A DNA stretch of 64,000 nucleotides. It comes from Pseudonocardia autotrophica. Its GTDB lineage: Bacteria; Actinomycetota; Actinomycetes; Mycobacteriales; Pseudonocardiaceae. The notes beneath the pieces are model-generated. The model made no database searches and was not told the DNA's origin. It was given only the letters and a program-made list of their open reading frames with translations. Positions 45,186 through 53,352 of this stretch are shown piece by piece (position 1 is the first letter of the stretch; every line of letters begins with the position of its first letter). Made by a program: the position numbers and the translations under genes. The stretch is taken from positions 135,392-199,391 of the forward strand of contig NZ_JNYD01000009.1 of NCBI RefSeq assembly GCF_000717175.1. Direction: 5' to 3'.

Positions 45186-45848
45186 TCAGGCGGCGCGGAA
45201 CTCCTCCGGGCGTTCGCGGGTCGCCTCGGCGAGTGCCCTGCGGGTGCGCTCCGCGTCGTAGTCCTTGCCGTACACTGGGGTGCCGGGCTGCTGGCGCCAC
45301 GACTCCTCGAGCGGACCGCCGTCGACCGGGTCGAAGCCCAGCTCGTCGACGAGCGCGAAGACGGTGTCCTTGCCCGGACCGTCCGCACCCGCGATCGGCA
45401 GCGCGATCCGACCCTCGGTCCCCCGCGGCTTCCCGCGCTCCAGCAGGTGCTTCCAGTAGATGCCGTTGAACACCTTGTACACCGGCGTGCCGAGCAGCCC
45501 GGCCACCCACACGCTCTCCGGGGTGCCGTCCTCGAGCGCGTCGATCCGGCCGTCGCGCTGCTGCGGGTAGTAGTTGTTCGTCTCGATCACGGGAGCCCCC
45601 GGCTTCGCCGAGGAGACGATGCCGGGCTCGAGGTCAGGGGTGTTCTTCTGCGGGATGCTGACGATCACGACGTCCGCGTCGGCCGCCGCCTCACGGGCCC
45701 ACACCGGCGTCGCACCGGTCTCCGCGGCCAGCTCCGCCAGGGTCTCCGGGGCGCGGGAGTTCGCCACCCGCACCTCGTGCCCGAGCGCGGTGAGCCGCCG
45801 CGTCAACGTGCCGCCGATGTATCCCGCACCGATGATTCCGATCCTCAT
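45186..45848 (-). CDS. NADPH-dependent F420 reductase-type NAD(P)-binding protein
   Basis: A 220-aa single Rossmann protein: MRIGIIGAGYIGGTLTRRLTALGHEVRVANSRAPETL, then DADVVIVSIPQKNTPDL and ETNNYYPQQRDGRID, and VYKVFNGIYWKHLLERGKP. This is the F420H2:NADP oxidoreductase/dinucleotide-binding family, which shuttles hydride between F420 and NADP in some members; others have unknown substrates. Length matches. It is followed after 47 bp by an SDR gene transcribed the same way (SDR upstream), so it may be the third gene of the aldo/keto reductase-SDR operon. Confidence 0.78.
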   Translation of the reverse strand: MRIGIIGAGYIGGTLTRRLTALGHEVRVANSRAPETLAELAAETGATPVWAREAAADADVVIVSIPQKNTPDLEPGIVSSAKPGAPVIETNNYYPQQRDGRIDALEDGTPESVWVAGLLGTPVYKVFNGIYWKHLLERGKPRGTEGRIALPIAGADGPGKDTVFALVDELGFDPVDGGPLEESWRQQPGTPVYGKDYDAERTRRALAEATRERPEEFRAA

Positions 45849-45895
45849 GTCCGCGGCAACCGAGGCCGCCGCGGAGACCATTCCCGGAGGGTGAT

Positions 45896-46675
45896 CTACA
45901 GCACTCCCGGGTAGGCGCCGCCGTCGATCAGCAGGCTCTGGCCCGTGATGAACCCCGCCTGCGCGGAGCAGAGGAAGGCGCAGGCGGCGCCGAACTCCGC
46001 GGGCTCGCCGAAGCGGCGCGCGGGGATCGTCGCGCGCCCGTCGGCCGCGATCTCCTCCACGGTGACGCCCTGCTGCTCGGCCGCGACCTTCTGCCCGGCC
46101 GCGAGCCGGTCGGTGGCGAAGGAGCCGGGGAGCAGGAAGTTGATCGTGACGTTCGCGTGCGCCACCGACCGGGCGACGCCGGCGAGGAACCCGGTGAGGC
46201 CGGCCCGGGCGCCGCTGGACAGGTCGAGCCCGGCCAGCGGCATTTTCACCGAGCCCGAGGTGATGTTGACGATCCGGCCGAAGCGCCGCTCCACCATCCC
46301 GTCGACGACGGCCTGGACCAGCCGGATCGGCGTGGCCATGTTGGACCGGACGCCGGCCAGCAGCGCCTGCTCGTCGATCGCGCGGAAGTCCCGGAAGGGC
46401 GGCCCGGCGTTGTTGTTGACCAGCACGTCGACCTGCGCGACCGCGGCGAGCAGCCGGTCCGGTCCGTCGGGCGTGTCGAGGTCCGCCCCGACCGGGATCA
46501 CCTCGGCCCCGGTCGCGGCGGCGATCTCGGCCGCGGCCTTCTCGGCGGCGGCCTGCTCCCGCCCGTTCACGACGACGGTGCAGCCCGCCCGGGCCAGCTC
46601 CTCGGCGCACGCCCGGCCCAACCCCCGCGTGGAGGCGCAGACGACGGCGGTGCGGCCCGCGATCCCGAGGTCCAT
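45896..46675 (-). CDS. SDR-fold protein lacking the Tyr-Lys active site
   Basis: A 259-aa SDR: TAVVCASTRGLGRACAEELARAGCTVVVNGR (dinucleotide loop), VDVLVNNNAGPP, FGRIVNITSGSVKMP and FLCSAQAGFITGQSLLIDGGAY. At the catalytic site, where SDRs carry YxxxK, this one reads SSGAR (Tyr to Ser, Lys to Arg), as in a known beta-ketoacyl-reductase-like subgroup without the canonical tetrad. It may use another mechanism or bind rather than reduce. Its ATG overlaps the stop of the aldo/keto reductase gene. Confidence 0.82.
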   Translation of the reverse strand: MDLGIAGRTAVVCASTRGLGRACAEELARAGCTVVVNGREQAAAEKAAAEIAAATGAEVIPVGADLDTPDGPDRLLAAVAQVDVLVNNNAGPPFRDFRAIDEQALLAGVRSNMATPIRLVQAVVDGMVERRFGRIVNITSGSVKMPLAGLDLSSGARAGLTGFLAGVARSVAHANVTINFLLPGSFATDRLAAGQKVAAEQQGVTVEEIAADGRATIPARRFGEPAEFGAACAFLCSAQAGFITGQSLLIDGGAYPGVL

Positions 46676-47685
46676 CAGACGGGCCGCCGCTTCGGCGTGG
46701 AGCGGGCGACGAGCGCGGGATCGCGGGTGACGGCCTCGCCGAGGACGTCGTCGATCGCGGCCATCGCGTCGGCCGGGATGCGCACGCCCGCGGCCTTCAC
46801 GTTCTCCTCCACCTGCTCGGGCCGGGAGGCGCCGACCAGGGCGGCGGAGACGTTGCGGTTCTGCAGCACCCACGCCACGGCGAGCTGGGCCATCGTCAGC
46901 CCGAGGTCGCCGGCGACCGGCCGCAGCTTCTGCACGCGGGCGAGGGTGTCGTCGGCGAGGAACCGCTTGATCGCGTCGCCGCCGCCCTTCTCGTCCGTGG
47001 CGCGCGAGCCCTCGGGCCACGCCTCGCCGGGCTGGTACTTGCCGGTGAGCACGCCCTGCGCGATCGGCGACCACACGATCTGCCCGATCCCCAGCTCCTC
47101 GGAGGTGGGCACGACCTCGTCCTCGACGATCCGCCACAGCATCGAGTACTGCGGCTGGCTGGAGACCAGGGAGATCCCGAGGTCGACGGCCAGGGCGTGG
47201 GCGCGGCGGATCTGGTCGGCCGTCCACTCGCTGACGCCGATGTAGAGCGCCTTGCCCGCCCGCACGACGTCGGCGAACGCCTGCATCGTCTCCTCGAGCG
47301 GGGTGAACATGTCGTAGCGGTGCGCCTGGTAGAGGTCGACGTAGTCCGTCCCGAGCCGGCGCAGGCTGCCGTCGATGCCCTCGAGGACGTGCTTGCGGGA
47401 CAGCCCCTGGTCGTTCTTCCCGCGCGGCCCCACCGGCCAGTAGACCTTGGTGAAGATCTCCAGCGACTCGCGTCGCTCGCCCTTCAGCGCGGCCCCCAGC
47501 ACCTCCTCGGCCCGGCCGTTGGCGTAGACGTCGGCCGTGTCGAAGCTGGTGATCCCGTGCTCGAGGGCGGCGCGCACGCACTGCGTCGCGACGTCGTTCT
47601 CCACCTGCGAACCGTGCGTCAGCCAGTTGCCGTACGTGATCTCGGAGATCTGCATGCCGGAGCGGCCGAGGTAGCGGAAGTGCAT
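46675..47685 (-). CDS. Aldo/keto reductase (Kv-beta-like)
   Basis: A 336-aa aldo/keto reductase barrel: MHFRYLGRSGMQISEITYGNWLTHGS, SFDTADVYANGRAEEVLGAALKGER with catalytic Asp and Tyr, EIFTKVYWP (Lys) and YVDLYQAHRYD (His) complete the tetrad; the NADPH site WSPIAQGVLTGKY and GASRPEQVEEN is at the end. The extra insert LTTDEKGGGDA-like region is as in the voltage-channel beta-subunit group. Translationally coupled to the SDR gene. Substrate is an aldehyde or ketone not further defined. Confidence 0.9.
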   Translation of the reverse strand: MHFRYLGRSGMQISEITYGNWLTHGSQVENDVATQCVRAALEHGITSFDTADVYANGRAEEVLGAALKGERRESLEIFTKVYWPVGPRGKNDQGLSRKHVLEGIDGSLRRLGTDYVDLYQAHRYDMFTPLEETMQAFADVVRAGKALYIGVSEWTADQIRRAHALAVDLGISLVSSQPQYSMLWRIVEDEVVPTSEELGIGQIVWSPIAQGVLTGKYQPGEAWPEGSRATDEKGGGDAIKRFLADDTLARVQKLRPVAGDLGLTMAQLAVAWVLQNRNVSAALVGASRPEQVEENVKAAGVRIPADAMAAIDDVLGEAVTRDPALVARSTPKRRPV

Positions 47686-47789
47686 GGCCCCATCGTGCAC
47701 CCGCCGAGGTTCGCCCCCGTCGGGTGAGGTCCGCACCGGCGGTGGCCACGACAGTCGGTCTCCCGACGACATCGAGGAGAGGCGGATCC

Positions 47790-48290
47790 ATGGCGACCCT
47801 GACCGTCTGGAAGTTCGACGACCCGGGCGGCGCCCGGAACGCGCTGGATTTGGTCGAGCGGCTGCAGAAGCAGGAGCTGCTGACGCTCGAGGACGCGGCC
47901 GTCGTGACCTGGCCCGAGAACCGCAAGAAGCCGAAGACCGAGCAGCTGCACAGCATGTCCGGCGCCGGCGCGCTGGGCGGCAGCTTCTGGGGCCTGCTGT
48001 TCGGGCTGCTGTTCTTCGTCCCGCTGCTGGGCATGGCGGTCGGTGCGGCCATGGGTGCCCTGGCGGGCTCGATGTCCGACGTCGGCATCGACGACCGGTT
48101 CATCAAGGAGGTCCGCGAGAAGGTCACGCCGGGCACGTCGGCGCTGTTCCTCATGACCTCCCGCGTCGTGCAGGACAAGGTGCTGGACGAGTTCCGCGGC
48201 ACGCAGGCCGAGCTGATCTCGACGAACCTCTCGAACGAGCAGGAGCAGAAGCTGCGGGAGGTCTTCGCCGAGGAGCACGAGACCGTCTGA
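47790..48290 (+). CDS. DUF1269 membrane protein with glycine-zipper region
   Basis: A 166-aa protein of DUF1269: ATLTVWKFDDPGGARNALDLVERLQKQELLTLEDAAVVTWPENRKKPKTEQLH, a central membrane hairpin (GALGGSFWGLLFGLLFFVPLLGMAVGAAMGALAGSM) rich in small residues, and a soluble end GIDDRFIKEVREKVTPGTSALFLM. Family members appear in envelope or stress loci, function unknown. GAGGAGAGG precedes ATG. It leads a run of three + strand genes ending in the lipid-kinase-like gene. Confidence 0.82.
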   Translation: MATLTVWKFDDPGGARNALDLVERLQKQELLTLEDAAVVTWPENRKKPKTEQLHSMSGAGALGGSFWGLLFGLLFFVPLLGMAVGAAMGALAGSMSDVGIDDRFIKEVREKVTPGTSALFLMTSRVVQDKVLDEFRGTQAELISTNLSNEQEQKLREVFAEEHETV

Positions 48291-48305
48291 GACGGGGTGC
48301 TCGGC

Positions 48306-48560
48306 GTGGCCTCCCCTCCGCGGGCCCGGGCGTGGGCGTTCGAGGCGGTCCTGGCCGTGCTGTCGGACGACGTCAACGCCGAGCAGGGCACGGAACGCGC
48401 CCGTGCCGTGGCCGCCGCGGTGCTGGCCGAGGCCGGTGAACCCGGCCTCACGGAGACGGTGGTGGTCCTCTCCTCGACGCTCGCCGAGGCGCTGGAGCGG
48501 ATCGCCGCCGAGCGCGGCCTGGTCGCGGCCGACCTGGCCGAGATCTGGTTCGTGGACTGA
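48306..48560 (+). CDS. Small protein of unknown function (84 aa)
   Basis: An 84-aa helical protein (WAFEAVLAVLSDDVNAEQGTERARAVAAAVLAEAGEPGLTETVVVLSSTLAEALERIAAERGLVAADL) ending in EIWFVD. I do not recognise the family. The pattern suggests three or four amphipathic helices. GTG 48306 has GGGG about 9 nt upstream; a GTG three codons earlier (48297) is possible. It lies 15 bp after the DUF1269 gene and 13 bp before the kinase-like gene, so it is part of the operon. Confidence 0.65.
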   Translation: MASPPRARAWAFEAVLAVLSDDVNAEQGTERARAVAAAVLAEAGEPGLTETVVVLSSTLAEALERIAAERGLVAADLAEIWFVD

Positions 48561-48573
48561 CGGGAGGTCGGTC

Positions 48574-49938
48574 GTGGCCGGGACGGTGCAGGGTGCACGA
48601 CCGAGCGGGGCGCGGCGGCTCGCGGCCGCGGGCGCGTTGCTGGCGGCGATCGCCGCGGTCGTGGTGGTGATCGTGGCTCTCCTGCAGAGCCCGCTGCGGG
48701 TCGTCGCGGCCCCGATCCTGGTGGGTGTGGCGGTCGCCGCGGGCTGGACCGCGCTCGTGCGGCGCGGGGCGTGGCGCATCGCGGCCTGCACGGTCGCGGT
48801 GCTGGCCCTCGTCGGCGTGGTCCTGCTGGTGGTGACGGCCTCGATCCTGCGCACCGCGGCCGTGGTCGTCCTCGTCCTGCTGGCGGCGAGCCTCGCCCGG
48901 GTCGCCCTCGGCCGCGACCTCGTGCCCGAGCCGTCGGGAATGAAGTCCGTCCCGGCGGCCGGGCACGGGGTGCTGCTCATGAACCCGCGCTCGGGCGGCG
49001 GCAAGGTCGCCCGGTTCGGGCTCGAGGAGGAGGCCCTGCGGCGCGGCGTGACCCCCGTCGTCCTGGAGCCGGGCGACGACCTGCGGGCCCTCGCCGAGGC
49101 CGCCGTCGCCGAGGGGGCCGACGTGCTGGGCATGGCCGGCGGCGACGGGTCCCAGGCCCTGGTCGCCGACGTCGCCCGGAAGCACGACGTCCCGCTGGTC
49201 GTGATCCCCGCGGGCACCCGCAACCACTTCGCGCTGGACCTCGGCCTGGACCGCGACGACGTCGTGGCCGCGCTCGACGCGTTCGGCCCGGCCCTGGAGC
49301 GGCGCATCGACCTGGCCGTGCTGGGCGACCGGGTGTTCGTGAACAACGCCTCGCTCGGCGTGTACGCGGGCGTGGTGCAGTCCGAGGGCTACCGCGACGC
49401 CAAGCTCGCGACGACCGCCCGCATGGCCCCCGAGCTGCTCGGACCCGGCGCGGAGGGGTCGCACCTGCGGTTCCGCGGGCCGGACGGCGTCGACGGGGGC
49501 CCCACCGCCATGGTGCTCGTGTCCAACGGCGACTACCGGCTCGACCGGCTCGACGGCTTCGGCACCCGGGCCCGGCTCGACGGCGGGGTGCTCGGCGTCG
49601 TGACCGTGCGGGTGGAGAAGGGCCGCGACGTCACCGAGATGCTGGCCGCACAGGCGACCGGCCGGCTGCGCTCCTTCCGCGGCTACCGGCAGTGGAACGC
49701 GCCCGAGTTCGAGGTCGACTCCGACAAACCGCTGGTCGAGGTGGGGGTCGACGGCGAGGCGCTGCGGCTGGCGCCCCCGTTGCGGTTCCGGGTGCTGCCC
49801 GGGGCGCTGCGCGTGCGCGTGCCCACCGGGTCGCCTGGCGCGGCTCCCGCGGCGGTCGCGCCGGCGGGCCCGGGCGAGGCGATCGCGGGCCTGGTCCGCG
49901 TGCTCCGCGGGCACTCCGCGCAACGACGACCGGGCTGA
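48574..49938 (+). CDS. Membrane-bound diacylglycerol/sphingosine kinase-like protein
   Basis: A 454-aa protein. About three N-terminal helices (AAAGALLAAIAAVVVVIVALL, VVAAPILVGVAVAAGWTAL, IAACTVAVLALVGVVLLVV) anchor a lipid-kinase domain of residues 125-425: LLMNPRSGGGKVARFGLEEEALRRG, the nucleotide loop GMAGGDGSQALVADVA, and PAGTRNHFALDLGLDRDD. That is the DAGK catalytic signature, phosphorylating a lipid hydroxyl with ATP at the inner face of the membrane. The N-terminal anchor is unlike soluble DgkB. GTG 48574 has GGGAGG 6 nt upstream. A Pro/Ala tail ends the protein; a cruciform-like hairpin follows. Confidence 0.85.
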   Translation: MAGTVQGARPSGARRLAAAGALLAAIAAVVVVIVALLQSPLRVVAAPILVGVAVAAGWTALVRRGAWRIAACTVAVLALVGVVLLVVTASILRTAAVVVLVLLAASLARVALGRDLVPEPSGMKSVPAAGHGVLLMNPRSGGGKVARFGLEEEALRRGVTPVVLEPGDDLRALAEAAVAEGADVLGMAGGDGSQALVADVARKHDVPLVVIPAGTRNHFALDLGLDRDDVVAALDAFGPALERRIDLAVLGDRVFVNNASLGVYAGVVQSEGYRDAKLATTARMAPELLGPGAEGSHLRFRGPDGVDGGPTAMVLVSNGDYRLDRLDGFGTRARLDGGVLGVVTVRVEKGRDVTEMLAAQATGRLRSFRGYRQWNAPEFEVDSDKPLVEVGVDGEALRLAPPLRFRVLPGALRVRVPTGSPGAAPAAVAPAGPGEAIAGLVRVLRGHSAQRRPG

Positions 49939-49957
49939 GCGGACAACCGGACGAACT

Positions 49958-49998
49958 ATGCGGAGCTGCGCCGAACGGCGCCTTCCGCTCCTCCGCAT
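49958..49998 (+). terminator. Nested hairpin after the lipid-kinase gene
   Basis: ATGCGGAG (49958-49965) pairs with CTCCGCAT (49991-49998); inside, GCGCC (49968-49972) pairs with GGCGC (49977-49981). It starts 20 nt past the stop. The rest of the gap to 50129 shows no gene. Confidence 0.45.
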
Positions 49999-50129
49999 CC
50001 GGTCCCGACTGGGGACCTTCGTCCCACCGGCCCGGGCCCGACGCTCGGCCTCAGGCCGGATCCAGGCGGTCCAGCATGGATCGAACCAGCCGGTCCAACA
50101 GTGCGCCGGCGTGCGGGGGTGACTTGTCC

Positions 50130-52733
50130 ATGCAGCCGGTACCCGAGTCGAAGATCCGTGTTCCCGTCCGCCCACCGCAACTCGTCACGCGGGCCGCGGT
50201 CCGCGCGGCGCTCGACCGGATCTCCGACGTGGGCCTGGTCCGTGGCCCCGCCGGCTTCGGCAAGACCCTGGCCGTGGCGGAGTGGGTGCGCACGAGCCCG
50301 GGCCCCGGAACGGCGTGGGTCCGCGTCGACGCCGAGGACGAGGATCCCCGACGGTTCTGGTCGGCCGTCCTGGCCGCCCTGGCCCGATGCCCCACGATCC
50401 CGCCGTCGAGCCGGCTCCGGGACCGGCACGGCTGGCCCGCGGAGGGCGGGCCGGAGTTCCTGGCCGCGCTGACCGCCGCGCTCGACGTCCTGCCGCGGCC
50501 GCCGCGCCTGGTGCTCGACGACGTCGGTGAGCTGACGGGCGCCGCGAGCCTGCACGGGTTGCGCACCTTCCTCCGCGACCGGCGGCCGGACCTGGCCACC
50601 GTGCTGTGCAGCCGGGGCGAACCGCCGCTCGGCCTCGCCCGGCTGCGGGTGGCGCGGCGGCTCCGCGAGATCGGCCCGGACCTGCTGCGCTTCACCCCGT
50701 ACGAGGCCGAGGAGCTCCTCCGCGCCGCGGCGCCGGGCCTGACCCAGGCCGAGGTCACCGTGTTGCACGCGCGCACCGCGGGCTGGCCGGCCGCATTGTG
50801 GTTGGCCGCCGCGGCCTGCGCCGATCCGACCGACCCCGAGGCCGCGCAGGGCTTCTCCGGCGAGCACCCGCTGGTCGCCGACTACCTGGAGGGGGAGGCG
50901 CTCGCCGGCCTCGACGGCACCGAGCTCGACGTGCTGCGTCGGATCGGCGTGGTCAACCCGGTGCCGACCGGGCTCGCCGCGGTCCTCACCGGCCGGGCCG
51001 ACGCCGGCGGGGTGCTCGACGCCGTCGAGCACCGGACGGGTCTCGTGCGCGCGGAGGGCCGCGGCCGGGAGGTCCACCGGGTCGAGCCGCTGCTGCGCGA
51101 CCACCTGCTCGGGGAGCTGCGCCGGTACGCGGCCGGGACGCCGGCACGGCTCGAGGCGGTGACCGCGCGCTGGTACGCCGCCGCCGGCCGGCCCGACGCC
51201 GCGGCCGAGCACGCCGCCCGCAGCGGGGACGCGCTGGTCGCCACGGAGATCCTGCGCGACGCCGGGCCCACACTGCTGCTCTCCGGTCGGCACCGCCCGC
51301 TGCGCCGCGCCCTGGACACCGTCGGCGAGGTCGGCCTCGCCCGCGAACCCGGGCTGGCGGCGCTCGCCGCGCTCGCCCGCACGGCGGCGGGCGGCCCACC
51401 GGCCACCCACGCGCCGCGGTGGCCCGAGGACCCCCCGCCCGAGCTGGCCGTGCTGCGGGCCGCCGCCGAGGAGTTCGGTGCCGTCCCCGCGACCTCCGGC
51501 CGGCGCGACCCGGACGTGCTGCCGCACCAGCCGGGCGTGCGGGCGCTGGGCCTGCTCGCGCGGGCCCTCACCGCGGTGCGGGTCGGCGCCCCGGGCGCCG
51601 CACGGCCGTTGCTCGCCGACGCGCTCGAGCTCGCCGACCGGCACGGGTTCGTGCACCTCGCGGTGCAGGCGCTCGCCCTGCGGGCGGTCGCGGCCGCGGC
51701 CGAGGGCGACGCGGCCGAGGTGCGGCAGGCGGGGGAGGTCGCGCTGGCCCGGGCGGAACGCTCCGGGCTGCGGCACTCGTCCTGGGCGGCCGCCGCTGCG
51801 GCCGTACTGGCCCACGCGGCGCTGCTCCGCGCCGAGCCACGCGACGCGATGCGGCTGGCCGAGGCGGGGCTGGCCGGGCTCGACCACCCCGGCCGCGGGC
51901 CGGCCGAGCTGCGGTTCGGCCTGGCGGTGCTCCGCGCGGCGGCGGACGTGGACGGCGCGGGCGAGGCCCGCGGGGACCGCGCCCGCGGCCTGGACCGGCT
52001 GCAGCACGCCCGCGCGGAACTGGGCGACGAGCCGGTGGACCCGCACGTCGCGGCCATGGCCGCTCTGCTGGAGCACCGCGCGGCCCTGGACCTCGGGCAC
52101 CCGACGGCGGCCCGCAGCGTGCACGGCTGGCTGGTCCAGCGCGTCGGGGAGACCGCCGAGAGCGCCCTGCTCCGCGCCTGGACCGATCTCGCCGCCGGCC
52201 GTGAGGACCGGGCCCGGGCCGCGGCGCACCGCGCGCTCGTGGAGTGCGGGGCGCCCCTGCTCGGCGTCACCGAGGTGGAGGCGTGGCTGGTCGAGGCGAC
52301 GGTCGCGGCCGAGGCCGAGGAACGGGCGGCGGCCCGCGAGGCGCTCGAGCGCGCCCTGGGGCTGGCCGAGCCGCTGCGGGCCTTGCGCCCGTTCGCGGGG
52401 GCGGGGCCGGAGGTCCGGCGGCTGCTCGTGCAGCTGCACGGCGGTCCCGGTGCGGCAGGCTCCTTCGCGGGCGCCGCGCTCGCGGTCTCCGCGACCACCG
52501 GGTCCCCGGCGGCGGCGCTCAGCGAGCGCGAGCGGGCGGTCCTCGCCCTGCTGCCCTCCCTGCTGTCGTTGGAGGAGATCGGGGCCGACCTGTCGGTCTC
52601 GGTGAACACCGTGAAGACCCACGTCCGCTCGATCTACGGGAAGCTCGGTGTGAGCAGCCGCCGGACCGCCGTGCTCGCCGGCTACGAGCGCGGCCTGATC
52701 GCCCCGGCGCCCGCGCTCACCCTCCGGGGGTGA
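50130..52733 (+). CDS. MalT/LAL-type LuxR regulator
   Basis: An 867-aa large ATP-binding LuxR regulator. It begins with the typical ESKIRVPVRPPQLVTRAAVRAALDR before Walker A GPAGFGKT (residues 39-46); Walker B is LVLDDVGEL near 130. The middle 550 residues are helical tandem repeats, and the C-terminal 60 residues are the LuxR helix-turn-helix (LSERERAVLALLPSLLSLEEIGADLSVSVNTVKTHVRSIYGKL). Such proteins sense a small inducer and switch on a nearby operon. ATG 50130 is chosen by homology of the start; an ATG 18 codons upstream is possible. It likely drives the following membrane/DUF2252/transporter genes. Confidence 0.88.
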   Translation: MQPVPESKIRVPVRPPQLVTRAAVRAALDRISDVGLVRGPAGFGKTLAVAEWVRTSPGPGTAWVRVDAEDEDPRRFWSAVLAALARCPTIPPSSRLRDRHGWPAEGGPEFLAALTAALDVLPRPPRLVLDDVGELTGAASLHGLRTFLRDRRPDLATVLCSRGEPPLGLARLRVARRLREIGPDLLRFTPYEAEELLRAAAPGLTQAEVTVLHARTAGWPAALWLAAAACADPTDPEAAQGFSGEHPLVADYLEGEALAGLDGTELDVLRRIGVVNPVPTGLAAVLTGRADAGGVLDAVEHRTGLVRAEGRGREVHRVEPLLRDHLLGELRRYAAGTPARLEAVTARWYAAAGRPDAAAEHAARSGDALVATEILRDAGPTLLLSGRHRPLRRALDTVGEVGLAREPGLAALAALARTAAGGPPATHAPRWPEDPPPELAVLRAAAEEFGAVPATSGRRDPDVLPHQPGVRALGLLARALTAVRVGAPGAARPLLADALELADRHGFVHLAVQALALRAVAAAAEGDAAEVRQAGEVALARAERSGLRHSSWAAAAAAVLAHAALLRAEPRDAMRLAEAGLAGLDHPGRGPAELRFGLAVLRAAADVDGAGEARGDRARGLDRLQHARAELGDEPVDPHVAAMAALLEHRAALDLGHPTAARSVHGWLVQRVGETAESALLRAWTDLAAGREDRARAAAHRALVECGAPLLGVTEVEAWLVEATVAAEAEERAAAREALERALGLAEPLRALRPFAGAGPEVRRLLVQLHGGPGAAGSFAGAALAVSATTGSPAAALSERERAVLALLPSLLSLEEIGADLSVSVNTVKTHVRSIYGKLGVSSRRTAVLAGYERGLIAPAPALTLRG

Positions 52734-52878
52734 GGTCCTCGCCCCCGGCGGCGTCCCTCCCCGGCGATCTCCGCGCCGTGCCCCGCGGAGGACCGCGAAG
52801 TCACACGGAGCGGGCGAGGTGCACCGTGCCCGCGACCCCGACCGTGGACCGACACAGCGCTCGAGGGAGGAGCACACC

Positions 52879-53304
52879 ATGAGCGACACGACCCATTCGC
52901 CCACATCGGGGGCGACGCAGAGCACGGCGGGGGCATGGGCGACCGGATTCGCGATGTTCGCGGGTGCGGTGCTGATCGTGACCGGCATCTGCCAGGCACT
53001 GGCCGGTATCGCCGCGCTGTTCCGCGACCAGGTCTACGTGGCCACCCCGAACTACATCTACTCGTTCGACGTCACGGCCTGGGGCTGGGTCCACATCATC
53101 CTCGGTGCGGCGCTCGCGCTCACCGGTCTCGGGGTCATCCAGGGCCAGACCTGGGCGCGCGTCGTCGGCATCCTGCTCGCCTCGCTGAGCATCATCGCCA
53201 ACTTCCTGTTCATCCCGCACTACCCGATCTGGTCCATCGTGATCATCGCCCTCGACGTCGCCGTGATCTGGGCCCTGGTCCGCGAGACCCGCGAGCTCGC
53301 CTGA
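52879..53304 (+). CDS. Four-helix membrane protein (DUF7144-like)
   Basis: A 141-aa membrane protein with a short hydrophilic Ser/Thr start and four helices (ATGFAMFAGAVLIVTGICQALAGIAAL, WGWVHIILGAALALTGLGVI, ARVVGILLASLSIIANFLFI, WSIVIIALDVAVIWAL). The pattern VATPNYIYSFDVTAWGWVHIILG between helices 1 and 2 is the signature of a common actinobacterial family (I believe DUF7144). GGGAGGAG stands before ATG 52879. Function unknown; often near stress or transport genes. Confidence 0.82.
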   Translation: MSDTTHSPTSGATQSTAGAWATGFAMFAGAVLIVTGICQALAGIAALFRDQVYVATPNYIYSFDVTAWGWVHIILGAALALTGLGVIQGQTWARVVGILLASLSIIANFLFIPHYPIWSIVIIALDVAVIWALVRETRELA

Positions 53305-53352
53305 CCGGGCTGCTCCTCGGCCTCGTCCGCATCCGCCGCCGGAGGTGACCCG

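Noticed and set aside
52734..52794. GGTCCTC/GAGGACC as a terminator after the MalT-type gene
   Set aside because: The 7-bp arms are separated by 47 nt, too far for a convincing terminator.
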